Shown here: positions 7,851 through 16,445 of the stretch, one piece after another
Position numbering within the stretch: position 1 is the first letter of the stretch
Layout: the number at the start of each line of letters is the position of its first letter
NCBI GenBank assembly: GCA_015272515.1
Contig: JACYLN010000097.1
Location: 1-36,316 of the forward strand
Reading direction: 5' to 3'
Origin: Leptolyngbyaceae cyanobacterium C42_A2020_001
GTDB taxonomy: Bacteria; Cyanobacteriota; Cyanobacteriia; Leptolyngbyales; Leptolyngbyaceae
DNA length: 36,316 bases
Position numbers and translations under genes: made by a program
Notes under the pieces: generated by a model
What the model saw: the letters and a program-made list of their open reading frames with translations, nothing else
What the model was told of the DNA's origin: nothing
The model's database searches: none

Positions 7851-9101
7851 CTAATGGGCTGGAAACGCTAAGCTAGCTTTTGTTAACGCTGGAACAATGC
7901 GATCGCTCACTGCCCTTGCACCGGATAAATTGCGCGCCGTTGGACCCGTGCGTAATGCGGCTAACCCACCCATGATAAATAGCTCACAGTCTCGCCAGCA
8001 TAAGCCTTCATCCACGATCGGCAACCCATTCACAATATCGGTTGGATAAGCGTCTAAAACATCCTGCAACAACGGGTGCTTTGCCGCATCTAACTGGCTA
8101 CCTGTAGCACACCAGATGCGATTGATCGTTTGATGCTGAATATACTCATGCACCACTGAATTATCGCAAACCACCTGCCAGTGTTCTCCACTCCAGCGGG
8201 CTTGAGAGACCTGACACTGCTCATAAAATACAATCCGCCCCTCTCGCTGCAAACGACCCAACTGGGTCAGCATCGCCGGGGTCATTGAGCCACCGTTTCT
8301 AGCTTGTTGAATCATTTGCCAGCGAGTATACCAATTCGGTTCCGCCCAAAAGTCTTTGAGATATTTCGGACCCAGCCAACCGGGATCGGCATCGAACAAT
8401 TTCTCGTACAGGGTGCGTCGTGACATCAGTAAAACCTGTGCACCTCGTTGAATTGCCCCAACAGCCAGGTGTCCACTGGTTAATCCACCGCCGATGATCA
8501 GAATTCGTTCACCTCGGAGTTGCAATCCTCGTAGATCGATTTGATAGGAATGCAGGAGGCGATCGGGTGGATAACCCATGGGAATTTGACTGACCCACTG
8601 TGGCGTATGAGGGATGCCACCCCCATTGGCAATCACTACTCTGCGGGCGGTCACGGTTTGACCGGTGGATAATCCCAGACAAAACCGGGACTGACGCTGA
8701 TGGTTCAAGGGTTTGATCTGCACAACTTGAGCCGAATACACGCAATTCTCCAACTGCCAGCGCCGGATCACGTCCTGACAAAATTCTTGAAACAGTCGAG
8801 TTCCTGGTAAATCGTAAGGCGGATGCAACTCATCTGCCCGCGATTCAGCAAAGCGGCGCAGGGCAAACGAGTCGGGATCGGGGTGATGCACCGCAGGAGA
8901 TCTGAGATGGGGAATTTCCAACGCTGCAAACTGGTGATTCCAACGACTCATCCAGGTGCCGCTGGGGTCGAGGACGAGAAACCGTCCTCGTAGCGATTTC
9001 TTTTTCTGCAATAAGTGTGTCACCAGGGTTAGCGCATGGGGTCCAGCCCCAACGATCGCTAGGTCAATGGAATCTGGTAGGGGAGACGAGGCATCAGGCA
9101 T
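7851..9101 (-). CDS. FAD/NAD(P)-binding oxidoreductase resembling lysine/ornithine N-hydroxylases
   Basis: 416 residues. An N-terminal FAD dinucleotide fold (LAIVGAGPHALTLVTHLL, residues about 13-30) and a second, NAD(P) fold (ILIIGGGLTSGHLAVGAI, about 200-217) are followed by the ATG-type motif CATGSQLD near the C-terminus. This arrangement fits the flavin monooxygenase group that N-hydroxylates lysine or ornithine in siderophore synthesis, though a simple flavin oxidoreductase is also possible. It is divergent from the 9190-12656 operon across a Zur box only 22 bases before its start, so it is probably induced when zinc is scarce. No siderophore assembly genes are in the window. The 3' end faces lexA convergently. 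Confidence 0.65.
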   Translation of the reverse strand: MPDASSPLPDSIDLAIVGAGPHALTLVTHLLQKKKSLRGRFLVLDPSGTWMSRWNHQFAALEIPHLRSPAVHHPDPDSFALRRFAESRADELHPPYDLPGTRLFQEFCQDVIRRWQLENCVYSAQVVQIKPLNHQRQSRFCLGLSTGQTVTARRVVIANGGGIPHTPQWVSQIPMGYPPDRLLHSYQIDLRGLQLRGERILIIGGGLTSGHLAVGAIQRGAQVLLMSRRTLYEKLFDADPGWLGPKYLKDFWAEPNWYTRWQMIQQARNGGSMTPAMLTQLGRLQREGRIVFYEQCQVSQARWSGEHWQVVCDNSVVHEYIQHQTINRIWCATGSQLDAAKHPLLQDVLDAYPTDIVNGLPIVDEGLCWRDCELFIMGGLAALRTGPTARNLSGARAVSDRIVPALTKASLAFPAH

Positions 9102-9119
9102 GAATCAATGGCTAAATTG

Positions 9120-9138
9120 TGAGAATGATTATCATTTT
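9120..9138. promoter_or_regulatory. Zur-type box, bidirectional
   Basis: TGAGAATGATTATCATTTT contains a perfect 6-1-6 palindrome (AATGAT, T, ATCATT at 9124-9136). The same 19 bases recur exactly at 30058-30076. It lies between the flavoprotein gene and the 9190 operon, close to both starts. Zur with zinc should repress both directions. Confidence 0.75.
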
Positions 9139-9189
9139 AGTTGTATCATAGGGCGATGTTTTGCAGTGAATGAAGCATCAGGAGAAAAA

Positions 9190-9582
9190 ATGTCTCTAAA
9201 CGTCAGTGAAACCCTGGTTCAACAAGCAGCAGCAGGGGAAGTGGATGAGCCAGCTTTTGTCGAAACCATCCGGCAATCCCTGCCCTATGCCTGGGGCATC
9301 GTTGAGAAGCTAGCGCACAGCATTCATCAGGAGGGTGAAGAATGGGCAAATCATGCGGTGGCTCCCCCTAGTGAACAGGCACGAGCGCAATTGCTCCGCA
9401 TGGTGGGTGGAGACGCAATTCGAGGTGCGGTAGAGCGTCACTTTGATGTGAAGCTAGCGTTTCAGAACTGTCATAAGCTGGCAGTCTTTCGGCGCGATTG
9501 TTTAGATTCTGATGCGTACCGCAACTTCACGTCCATCCGCAATCAGATTCTCAACCAAACCCCTGAGCTTCAAGACTGTTAG
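9190..9582 (+). CDS. conserved hypothetical protein, first gene of a Zur-box operon
   Basis: 130 residues from ATG at 9190, chosen because of the GGAGAAAA ribosome site directly before it; longer reading frames would run through the Zur box. Soluble and helical. Features are SLPYAWGIVEKLAH, a PPSEQARAQLLRMVGGDAIRGAVERHF block and AFQNCHKLAVFRRD, where Cys-His could bind metal. I know no function for it. It sits 8 bases before the CobW-like NTPase gene, so a role together with that protein in zinc allocation is the reasonable guess. Confidence 0.65.
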   Translation: MSLNVSETLVQQAAAGEVDEPAFVETIRQSLPYAWGIVEKLAHSIHQEGEEWANHAVAPPSEQARAQLLRMVGGDAIRGAVERHFDVKLAFQNCHKLAVFRRDCLDSDAYRNFTSIRNQILNQTPELQDC

Positions 9583-9590
9583 AACTTCTG

Positions 9591-10364
9591 ATGCAACTGC
9601 TAAACATCACACTGGTAGCGGGTCCACCTGGTGCGGGAAAGACGACCTGGATACGGCAACAAATCAATTCCGCTGCTGAATCCTCCGTTTATCTGAGTCT
9701 GGGATCGGGAAATACCCCCATTGATGCAACGTACTTGGCAGCCGAGATTCCCGGACTCATAGTGTTAGCGGGCGAGCAGTTGACTGATTTTTTAGCACAC
9801 CCAATCGCTGGATGTGCCGTTTATCTTGAGCTAGGGTTTCATATTGATCTAGCCTCCCTGATTTTGCCTGACAAAATGGCGGACTGCCGTCGTGTTGCCG
9901 TATTACCGCCGGGAACTCGACAGACGGAATGGCATGGTTGGGCAGATCTGGTCGTGACGGGTGCTGAGATTGGTGCAGGGTTATCCCAACCCCATCTTTG
10001 GCGTTCGGCTCTGCCGGGACAGGTGCTTGACTCCGCTAGTCTGAACACCGTTTGGTATGAACTGACGCAGGGGGCGTATGGCACGGTTCAACGCGCCAAA
10101 GGCATTTTTGATGTTGCCGATGGGCGATCGCTTTATTTCGACTTTGTGGCTGGACTTGCCGAACCCACTTATCTGGAACTCGACCTACCCCGCTGGCTGA
10201 ATGGTAGACCCGATAGATTCAGCGGCATTGAAGTTGTCGGTGAAGCATTCGATCAGGAAACGCTTGCTCAAACGTTGAAAGATTGCTGTTTAGAGGAGCA
10301 AGCGATCGCTTACTATCAGCAACAAATTAGAGACTCATTGGAACCTGGAGATGAAGCAGTATGA
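9591..10364 (+). CDS. degenerate CobW-like (COG0523-related) P-loop NTPase
   Basis: 257 residues, shorter than the usual 320-400. Walker A is intact (LVAGPPGAGKTTW, residues 8-20). The C-terminal part (AKGIFDVADGRSLYFDFVAG, then GIEVVGEAFDQETLAQTLKDCC) matches the CobW C-terminal domain that clamps client proteins. Two hallmarks are missing: the CxCC metal-binding motif and the NKxD guanine-specificity motif (DLVVTGAE lies where it would be expected). It may therefore bind nucleotide but not carry metal in the standard way. Its stop overlaps the metallophosphoesterase start by 4 bases. It contrasts with the canonical COG0523 GTPase at 15474. Confidence 0.65.
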   Translation: MQLLNITLVAGPPGAGKTTWIRQQINSAAESSVYLSLGSGNTPIDATYLAAEIPGLIVLAGEQLTDFLAHPIAGCAVYLELGFHIDLASLILPDKMADCRRVAVLPPGTRQTEWHGWADLVVTGAEIGAGLSQPHLWRSALPGQVLDSASLNTVWYELTQGAYGTVQRAKGIFDVADGRSLYFDFVAGLAEPTYLELDLPRWLNGRPDRFSGIEVVGEAFDQETLAQTLKDCCLEEQAIAYYQQQIRDSLEPGDEAV

Positions 10365-11176
10365 AGCTTGCAGTGATGTCTTGCATTCATGGAAACTATG
10401 AAGCATTGAATGCGGTATTGTCTGACATTGATGACCAAAATGCAGACAAGATCTATTGTCTAGGTGATTTAGTGGGATATGGTCCCCATCCCAATGCTGT
10501 GGTGGAAATGATTCGTGCGCTCAATATTCCTACCTGTCAGGGCTGCTGGGATGAAGACATTGTGGAAGGGTTGAATTCTTGTGAATGCAGTTATCCATCC
10601 GTGCTGGCAGAGAGGCGTGGCAAGTTGGCACATGACTGGACAAATCAAGTCATTCACCCAGAAGTACGAGAGTTTTTAGCCCAATTACCGTTGAGCTTGC
10701 GTGATGACAACCTATGTTTTGTGCATGGTAGTCCGCATAATCAGCACGAATATTTGATGCCTGAAGTCGATGCGTTTGTAGCGATGGAAAGAGTGTTGGC
10801 AACGGGTGCTGATGTTTTGTTTTGTGGTCATACTCATGTGCCTTATGTGCGCTCGCTTGATGCGGGTCACTTGCAAATCCAGGTTAAATTGACAGGTAAA
10901 TCAGAACCCCAAGATACGAGTTTTTCTGCACCACTTAAGCGCATTGTGAATGCTGGATCGGTCGGTGAACCGCGTCATGGTAGACCCAATGCCACCTACG
11001 TGATCTATGACAATGATACGGATCAAATCACGTTACGAGAAGTGGAATACGACTATCAAAAAACTTGTGCTGCCATCCTTGAAAACGGTCTGCCTCCTAT
11101 CTTTGCCTGGCGTTTAGCCAGGGGAATGGAGTTTGCCGAACGAGCCGATGACCCAACTCATGTGTGTGAGCGATAG
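10361..11176 (+). CDS. metallophosphoesterase-fold protein with Cys at two metal-ligand positions
   Basis: 271 residues of the calcineurin-like phosphoesterase superfamily (YfcE/ApaH type). The usual motif SDIHGN reads SCIHGN, so the first metal-ligand Asp is Cys8. GNHD reads GCWD (61-64), so the bridging Asn is Cys62 and the catalytic His is Trp63. The other ligands remain: His10, Asp36 in LGDLVGYGP, His122 in VHGSP, and His157/His159 in CGHTHVP. More cysteines lie at 74 and 76. A two-Cys site would favour softer metals such as zinc, iron or cobalt, or act as a sensor instead of an enzyme. It is translationally coupled to the CobW-like gene. Confidence 0.75.
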   Translation: MKLAVMSCIHGNYEALNAVLSDIDDQNADKIYCLGDLVGYGPHPNAVVEMIRALNIPTCQGCWDEDIVEGLNSCECSYPSVLAERRGKLAHDWTNQVIHPEVREFLAQLPLSLRDDNLCFVHGSPHNQHEYLMPEVDAFVAMERVLATGADVLFCGHTHVPYVRSLDAGHLQIQVKLTGKSEPQDTSFSAPLKRIVNAGSVGEPRHGRPNATYVIYDNDTDQITLREVEYDYQKTCAAILENGLPPIFAWRLARGMEFAERADDPTHVCER

Positions 11177-11178
11177 CC

Positions 11179-11879
11179 ATGAGCAAAAACCCGTTTGATT
11201 TTGATCAGAATCCTAATTTGCCAACGACTGATTATGACATTGCAGTACGGCAAAGTATTCCGGGCTATGATGCGATGCTCATAATGCTGACGGCTTTATT
11301 CCAACTCTATTTACTGGACGATGCTCACATTCTTGTGGTTGGAGCAGGCGGCGGTAATGAGATCAGTACCTTGAGTCAAACCCATCCAAGCTGGCGATTT
11401 ACAGGTGTTGATCCTTCCGAAAAGATGCTCGCGGTGGCGCAGTCAAAGGTTGAGTCTCTAGGAATTGAGAATCGCGTCACTTTACATCAGGGCATTGTGC
11501 AAGACCTGCCGCAGTTTCCATTCAACGCAGCAACCAGCCTACTGGTGATGCATTTTTTACCGGATGATGGCACGAAGCTACCCGATTGCAGGCGATCGCG
11601 GTTCGTCTGCGATCGGGTAGCTCGTTCGTACTGGTGGATATGCAAGGCGATAAACAGTCTGAAGAATTTGAGCGATTAGTGGATGGATGGCAGACAAGAG
11701 CAAAAATGGCAGGGATGGAAGCAGAACGGCTTGCTGAATTGCGGCATAAAACACATCAACATCTTCTCTGTATTCCAGAATCGCGAACGTTAGATCTGTT
11801 AGAGCAAGCTGGTTTTAGAGAAGTAACTCGTTTTTATACTGGGTTTGTTTTCACAGGTTGGTTGGCGTTTTTGAAGTAG
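11179..11879 (+). pseudogene. class I SAM-dependent methyltransferase, frameshifted
   Basis: The N-terminal 133 residues hold the SAM-binding motif I (ILVVGAGGGNE, 51-61) and the acidic residue after strand 2 (FTGVDPS, Asp78). The protein continues in another frame from about 11586 (LQAIAVRLRSGSSFVLVDMQ) to a normal-looking end at 11879. Between Lys133 and that segment there are 8 bases where 9 would keep frame, so one base appears missing. The break lies at the foot of a 14-bp stem-loop. Uninterrupted, the product would be about 233 residues. The substrate is unknown. It starts 2 bases after the upstream stop, within the Zur-box operon. Confidence 0.65.
11578..11620. repeat. 14-bp stem-loop inside the methyltransferase gene
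   Basis: CTACCCGATTGCAG (11578-11591) pairs with CTGCGATCGGGTAG (11607-11620) with a single G-T wobble, around a 15-base loop containing a HIP1 octamer. It coincides with the frame break, so it may have caused a replication or sequencing deletion. Confidence 0.7.
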
Positions 11880-11915
11880 TTGTAAGTTGCTCAAGAAAAT
11901 TTTGGTGTAGAAACA

Positions 11916-12656
11916 ATGACCTGTTGGGCGATTTTGAGTGGAATTGAAGGTAACTTAGCTGCATATGAAGCGGTGTTAGCAGACATCAAACGGCAGCGAT
12001 CGCCAGTCGAAGAACTCTATATCTTGGGTGATGTGATTGCACCGACACCTGAAACTGAAAAAGTGATCGAACGAGTTAGATCGCCCCGTTCTAATGAACC
12101 TGTTCCCCAAATCTGTCAGGGTTGGTGGGAAGAACAGCTACTGATTTTGCACGGGCTGGGACGCACGGGTGAACCGACTGAACTGATTGAGCGCTATGGA
12201 ATCGAGATGGTGAAAACCTTGTGGGATGCGATGCCGCGAGAAACGGTGGAATGGGTGCGATCGCTCGACTTTGGTTTCTTTGAACTCGATTGCTTACTGA
12301 TTCACGGCAGTAGTGTCAGCGTGAGTGATGAGTTAACTCCAGATACACCTGCGATTCAAATGCTCGAGCGCCTGATGCGAATGGATGCAAACACGCTCTT
12401 CTGTGGGCGATCGGGATTAACGTTTCCATATGAGATTCAGCAGGGCAGTGTTAATTCCAGCCTCACAACCTTAGATCAGGCAACCTCACCGCAAGCTACC
12501 CTCGTTAAACCTCGGCAGGCGATTGGCGTGGGTAACGTCGGGCGCATTCCTGGACAGGCAACCTATACACTCTACAGTCCGAACACGAATCAAATAGAAT
12601 TTAGAACGGTTCGGTATGCCTCAGGGAAAGGCTTTCAGCCAGCTAAGGACAAATAA
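11916..12656 (+). CDS. degenerate metallophosphoesterase paralogue, probably non-catalytic
   Basis: 246 residues, clearly the same fold as the protein at 10361 (opening LSGIEGN, LGDVIAPTP, CQGWWEE, LLIHGSS, FCGRSG, ending in VGNVGRIPGQATY). Nearly every metal ligand is gone: the first Asp is Gly9, the following His is Glu11, GNHD is GWWE, and GHTH is GRSG. Only Asp39 and His130 remain. It cannot be a standard two-metal phosphatase. It keeps the cysteines of CQG and FCG. Being last in the Zur-box operon beside a Cys-substituted sister suggests a regulatory, scaffold or heterodimer role. This is inference. Confidence 0.65.
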   Translation: MTCWAILSGIEGNLAAYEAVLADIKRQRSPVEELYILGDVIAPTPETEKVIERVRSPRSNEPVPQICQGWWEEQLLILHGLGRTGEPTELIERYGIEMVKTLWDAMPRETVEWVRSLDFGFFELDCLLIHGSSVSVSDELTPDTPAIQMLERLMRMDANTLFCGRSGLTFPYEIQQGSVNSSLTTLDQATSPQATLVKPRQAIGVGNVGRIPGQATYTLYSPNTNQIEFRTVRYASGKGFQPAKDK

Positions 12657-12658
12657 GC

Positions 12659-13081
12659 TTACTGTGCTTGATGAGTACAGGGTTCACACACGCCAAAAAA
12701 TTCCAGCGTGTGATAGTAGATCGTGAACGCCTGCGATCGGCGTAACTGGTTTTCCATTGCTTGTAGCGGACAAAAATCCAGCGGCACTGAACTGCCACAT
12801 TGCAAACAGGTCAAATAGTGCTGGTCTTGTTGGATGGGACTGTAAAGCGCTTCCCCATCAGTTGTAGTGCGACTTTGCACCAATCCTTTTAGCTTCAGGA
12901 GATCCAGCGATCGGTAAACGGTGGCGAGTCCTAACGATTCTCCGTGCTGTCGCAGTTCTGCGTATAGTCGTTGAGCCGAAACCGCTTCCTGCAATCGTTC
13001 GAGCTGTGTGAGCACCGCTTGCTGCTTCGTTGTCAGGCGGGTGGGTGGGAGCGGTGAATGGAAAGAATGATCGAGCATCAC
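12659..13081 (-). CDS. zur: Fur-family zinc uptake regulator
   Basis: 140 residues. Winged helix (residues about 18-75; ESLGLATVYRSLDLL is the recognition helix) then a dimerisation domain. Two CxxC pairs, Cys92/Cys95 and Cys132/Cys135, form the structural zinc site; His88, Cys104 and His124 are candidates for the sensory site. The Zur assignment over Fur or PerR rests on the neighbours: the divergent hemB promoter has a Zur-type box, and znuABC and several zinc-related paralogues in the window share it. Autoregulation is likely because the box is 25 bases before its start. Confidence 0.8.
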   Translation of the reverse strand: MMLDHSFHSPLPPTRLTTKQQAVLTQLERLQEAVSAQRLYAELRQHGESLGLATVYRSLDLLKLKGLVQSRTTTDGEALYSPIQQDQHYLTCLQCGSSVPLDFCPLQAMENQLRRSQAFTIYYHTLEFFGVCEPCTHQAQ

Positions 13082-13102
13082 AGTCGTACCATCATGCTAT
13101 AA

Positions 13103-13121
13103 GATAATGATAATCATTCCC
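13103..13121. promoter_or_regulatory. Zur-type box between zur and hemB
   Basis: Contains a perfect 6-1-6 palindrome, AATGAT, A, ATCATT at 13106-13118. It ends about 20 bases before hemB and 25 before zur, so it should control both. Confidence 0.72.
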
Positions 13122-13128
13122 ATTTTAG

Positions 13129-14166
<1,038 letters not shown>

Positions 14167-14185
14167 AGTTTGTCTGGATGGCAAC

Positions 14186-14803
14186 TCAAGCTAATTGTAA
14201 TTCTCGCCAAGCTTGAGACAGCACCTTTCCGGCTGACTTCGCAAAGACAAAGGTGAGAAATAGTCCCACTATCAGATCTGGCAAGAAAGAGTGCGTTAAG
14301 ACAATTAGTCCAGCCGCAGCCAGTACAGAGGTGTTGGCGATGATGTCATTGCGAGAGCATAACCAAACGGATGCCATATTGATATTGTCATCTCGGTGTC
14401 TAGTGAGCAGAAAAAGGCACAACAAATTAGCCACCAGTGCAAGCAAGCCGACACCGCTCATAAGCTGAACTTCGAGTGTTGTTCCGACGAAAAGCTGATA
14501 GGTGGCTCTAGCAAAGACAGCGATCGCCATGACAAACATAATGATTCCTTTCAATAAAGCCGCTTTTGCTTGGGCTTTTCTACCGCGATGAATCACATAT
14601 AAACTGCTGCTGTAAACCAGGGCATCGCCTAACATATCAAGCGAATCGCCAGTTAGCGAGAGCGAGGCAGCCCGAATGCCACCCCCCAATTCCACCACAA
14701 ACATCACAGCATTGATCATCAGCACCATCCAGAGAACCTTGCTCTGCTCTTTCTTGAGCTTCTCTAGTTCACCCGCTTTGTTTTGACAACAGCGATCGCC
14801 CAT
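14186..14803 (-). CDS. short CDF-type cation transporter
   Basis: 205 residues with about six predicted membrane helices and no C-terminal cytoplasmic domain, unlike most cation diffusion facilitators (about 300 residues). The TM2 metal site appears as SLDMLGDALVY (Asp56 and Asp60). In TM5 the usual HxxxD is replaced by SRNDIIANTSV (Asp153 and Asn157), a variant seen in some CDF proteins. Probably exports a divalent metal (Zn, Co or Cd) from the cytoplasm. The N-terminus has paired cysteines (RCCQN). It lies just downstream of an ArsR-type sensor gene, and two tandem operators occupy its promoter region. The metal specificity cannot be read from sequence. Confidence 0.7.
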   Translation of the reverse strand: MGDRCCQNKAGELEKLKKEQSKVLWMVLMINAVMFVVELGGGIRAASLSLTGDSLDMLGDALVYSSSLYVIHRGRKAQAKAALLKGIIMFVMAIAVFARATYQLFVGTTLEVQLMSGVGLLALVANLLCLFLLTRHRDDNINMASVWLCSRNDIIANTSVLAAAGLIVLTHSFLPDLIVGLFLTFVFAKSAGKVLSQAWRELQLA

Positions 14804-14835
14804 TGTTCCACCACTCCAAGAACGTCATTTATCCA

Positions 14836-14861
14836 AACATTCAAATTAACGTTAGAATATT
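14836..14861. promoter_or_regulatory. ArsR/SmtB-type operator, proximal copy
   Basis: AACATTC and GAATATT flank a 12-base interior, one mismatch from perfect symmetry, in the 12-2-12 layout bound by SmtB-family repressors. It lies 33 bases before the CDF transporter start and is repeated 43 bases away. Confidence 0.6.
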
Positions 14862-14878
14862 GAACCATAAAACGCTAA

Positions 14879-14904
14879 AACATTCAAACCAACGTTAGAA
14901 TGTT
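14879..14904. promoter_or_regulatory. ArsR/SmtB-type operator, distal copy
   Basis: AACATTC and GAATGTT are exactly complementary; as a 12-2-12 element the arms agree at 10 of 12 positions. Sequence is nearly the same as the proximal copy. Located between the ArsR stop and the transporter start, so it governs the transporter. Confidence 0.62.
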
Positions 14905-14922
14905 CAGAGAAAAAAGCCGAAG

Positions 14923-15288
14923 CTACTCAGCAATTTGCTTGAGGGCGTAACTCAGAATCTCGGTGATGCGGGGATCTTTTAGAGAGTAGTAGGCAAGCTT
15001 GCCATCATTCCGGTGCTTCAGAATTTTAAGATCGCGCAATTTACGGAGGTGATGAGAGGCGACGGCTGAGGTTACTCCCAGTGTCGATGCGACATCACAA
15101 ACGCAAAGTTCCTGATTATGACTCAGCGCGTGCAGGATCTTTAGTCGAGATTTGTCTGCTAGAACCCCAAACAGGATCTGAGCCTCTTCCAATACGTTAT
15201 CTCCTGGTAGGGCTTCAGAGACTTGAGCCACCAGTTCTGTGTTGACACAGCGTACTTGACAAACATCAACGGGCTTAGGCTTCGTCAC
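14923..15288 (-). CDS. ArsR/SmtB-family metal-sensing repressor (alpha-3N site)
   Basis: 121 residues, winged helix. The ELCVCD motif (60-65) in the alpha-3 helix plus N-terminal Cys10 and Cys14 form an alpha-3N site like that of CadC, AztR or ZiaR, suited to Zn, Cd or Pb. The alpha-5 site is absent: the position of the DxH histidine is Arg107. It should dissociate from DNA on metal binding and release the adjacent CDF transporter gene. The start is GTG at 15288. Its own upstream region has no copy of the tandem operators, but a TTGGCA/TGCCAA palindrome is present. Confidence 0.75.
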   Translation of the reverse strand: MTKPKPVDVCQVRCVNTELVAQVSEALPGDNVLEEAQILFGVLADKSRLKILHALSHNQELCVCDVASTLGVTSAVASHHLRKLRDLKILKHRNDGKLAYYSLKDPRITEILSYALKQIAE

Positions 15289-15340
15289 AAATGCCTGGGG
15301 ATAGGAGGACTCACAAAATTATCTTCATAGTTTAGCGATT

Positions 15341-15356
15341 TTGGCAGTTGTGCCAA
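15341..15356. repeat. TTGGCA/TGCCAA palindrome upstream of the ArsR gene
   Basis: Perfect 6-bp arms with a 4-base spacer, 53 bases before the ArsR start and 77 before the Zur box of the COG0523 gene. Possibly an operator; the cognate regulator is unknown. Confidence 0.35.
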
Positions 15357-15432
15357 TCAAAATACTCTATCCAGAAACAGCATTAAGTTTTGCAAAGCAA
15401 TCGGCTTTCTCAGCCAGATAGCGAATTGTAGG

Positions 15433-15447
15433 CGATAATGATTATCG
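15433..15447. promoter_or_regulatory. Zur-type box upstream of the COG0523 GTPase
   Basis: CGATAAT, G, ATTATCG is a perfect 7-1-7 palindrome, 26 bases before the ATG of the GTPase gene. Confidence 0.72.
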
Positions 15448-15473
15448 TTCCTAATCTAGTGAGCCTCTAAATT

Positions 15474-16445
15474 ATGGTCAACACGGCAACAGCGGATTCA
15501 GTTCCTGTGACCCTGCTCACAGGCTACTTAGGCGCAGGCAAAACCACACTGCTGAATCGCATCCTCACCCACGAACACGGCAAAAAGGTCGCGGTCATCG
15601 TCAATGAGTTTGGCGACGTGGGCATTGATCACCAGCTCATTATCAACGCGGATGAAGAAATTTTTGAAATGAATAACGGCTGCATCTGTTGCACCGTGAG
15701 GGGTGATCTGATTCGCATCATTGGCAACTTGATGAAGCGGCGCGACAAGTTTGATCATTTAGTGATTGAAACAACGGGACTGGCTGATCCGGCTCCTGTA
15801 ATTCAAACTTTCTTCATGGATGAAGATGTACAGGCGCAAACCAATCTCGATTCAGTGGTAACGGTGGTAGATGCCAAACACATCTGGCAGCACTGGGACG
15901 CGGAAGAAGCGCAGGAGCAAATCGCCTTTGCTGATGTGGTGCTGCTCAACAAGACTGATTTGGTTACGCCAGCCGAGTTAGACGAATTGGAGCGGCGGAT
16001 TCGGAGCATGAACGCACTCGCCAAGATCTACCGCACCCGCAACGCGGAACTAGAGATGGATGCGCTTTTGGGCATTGGTGCCTTTGACTTGAATCGGGCG
16101 CTGGAGATTGACCCGGAGTTTCTAAACGAAACGGCACATGAGCATGACGAAACAGTTGGGTCGGTGGCGATCGTCGAAGCAGGCGAATTGGACGGCAACA
16201 AGCTCAACGAATGGCTCGGTCAGTTGTTGCAGACTCAGGGACCGGATATCTTTCGGATGAAAGGGATTCTGACGATCGCAGGCGAAGATCAGCGCTTCGT
16301 CTTTCAAGGCGTTCATATGTTGTTTGATGGCAGAGCCGACCGTCCCTGGAAGCCCGATGAGCGCCGCAAAAACGAACTGGTGTTTATCGGTCGCAACCTG
16401 GACGAAGCCCAACTGAGAGAGGATTTCCGGGCGTGTCTAGTTTAA
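15474..16445 (+). CDS. COG0523 (CobW-family) metal-chaperone GTPase
   Basis: 323 residues with all hallmarks: Walker A GYLGAGKTT (17-25), the metal-binding CxCC as GCICC (Cys70, 72, 73), ETTGLADP as switch region, and NKTD (159-162) for guanine specificity. AHEHDE (221-226) adds possible metal ligands. The C-terminal CobW domain begins near 228. Such GTPases deliver metal to client enzymes when it is scarce; the Zur box upstream makes this a zinc-allocation member (ZagA/ZNG1-like in role). The WD40 gene overlaps its end by 13 bases, so the two are coupled. Which client is served is unknown; a zinc enzyme encoded elsewhere is likely. Confidence 0.87.
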   Translation: MVNTATADSVPVTLLTGYLGAGKTTLLNRILTHEHGKKVAVIVNEFGDVGIDHQLIINADEEIFEMNNGCICCTVRGDLIRIIGNLMKRRDKFDHLVIETTGLADPAPVIQTFFMDEDVQAQTNLDSVVTVVDAKHIWQHWDAEEAQEQIAFADVVLLNKTDLVTPAELDELERRIRSMNALAKIYRTRNAELEMDALLGIGAFDLNRALEIDPEFLNETAHEHDETVGSVAIVEAGELDGNKLNEWLGQLLQTQGPDIFRMKGILTIAGEDQRFVFQGVHMLFDGRADRPWKPDERRKNELVFIGRNLDEAQLREDFRACLV

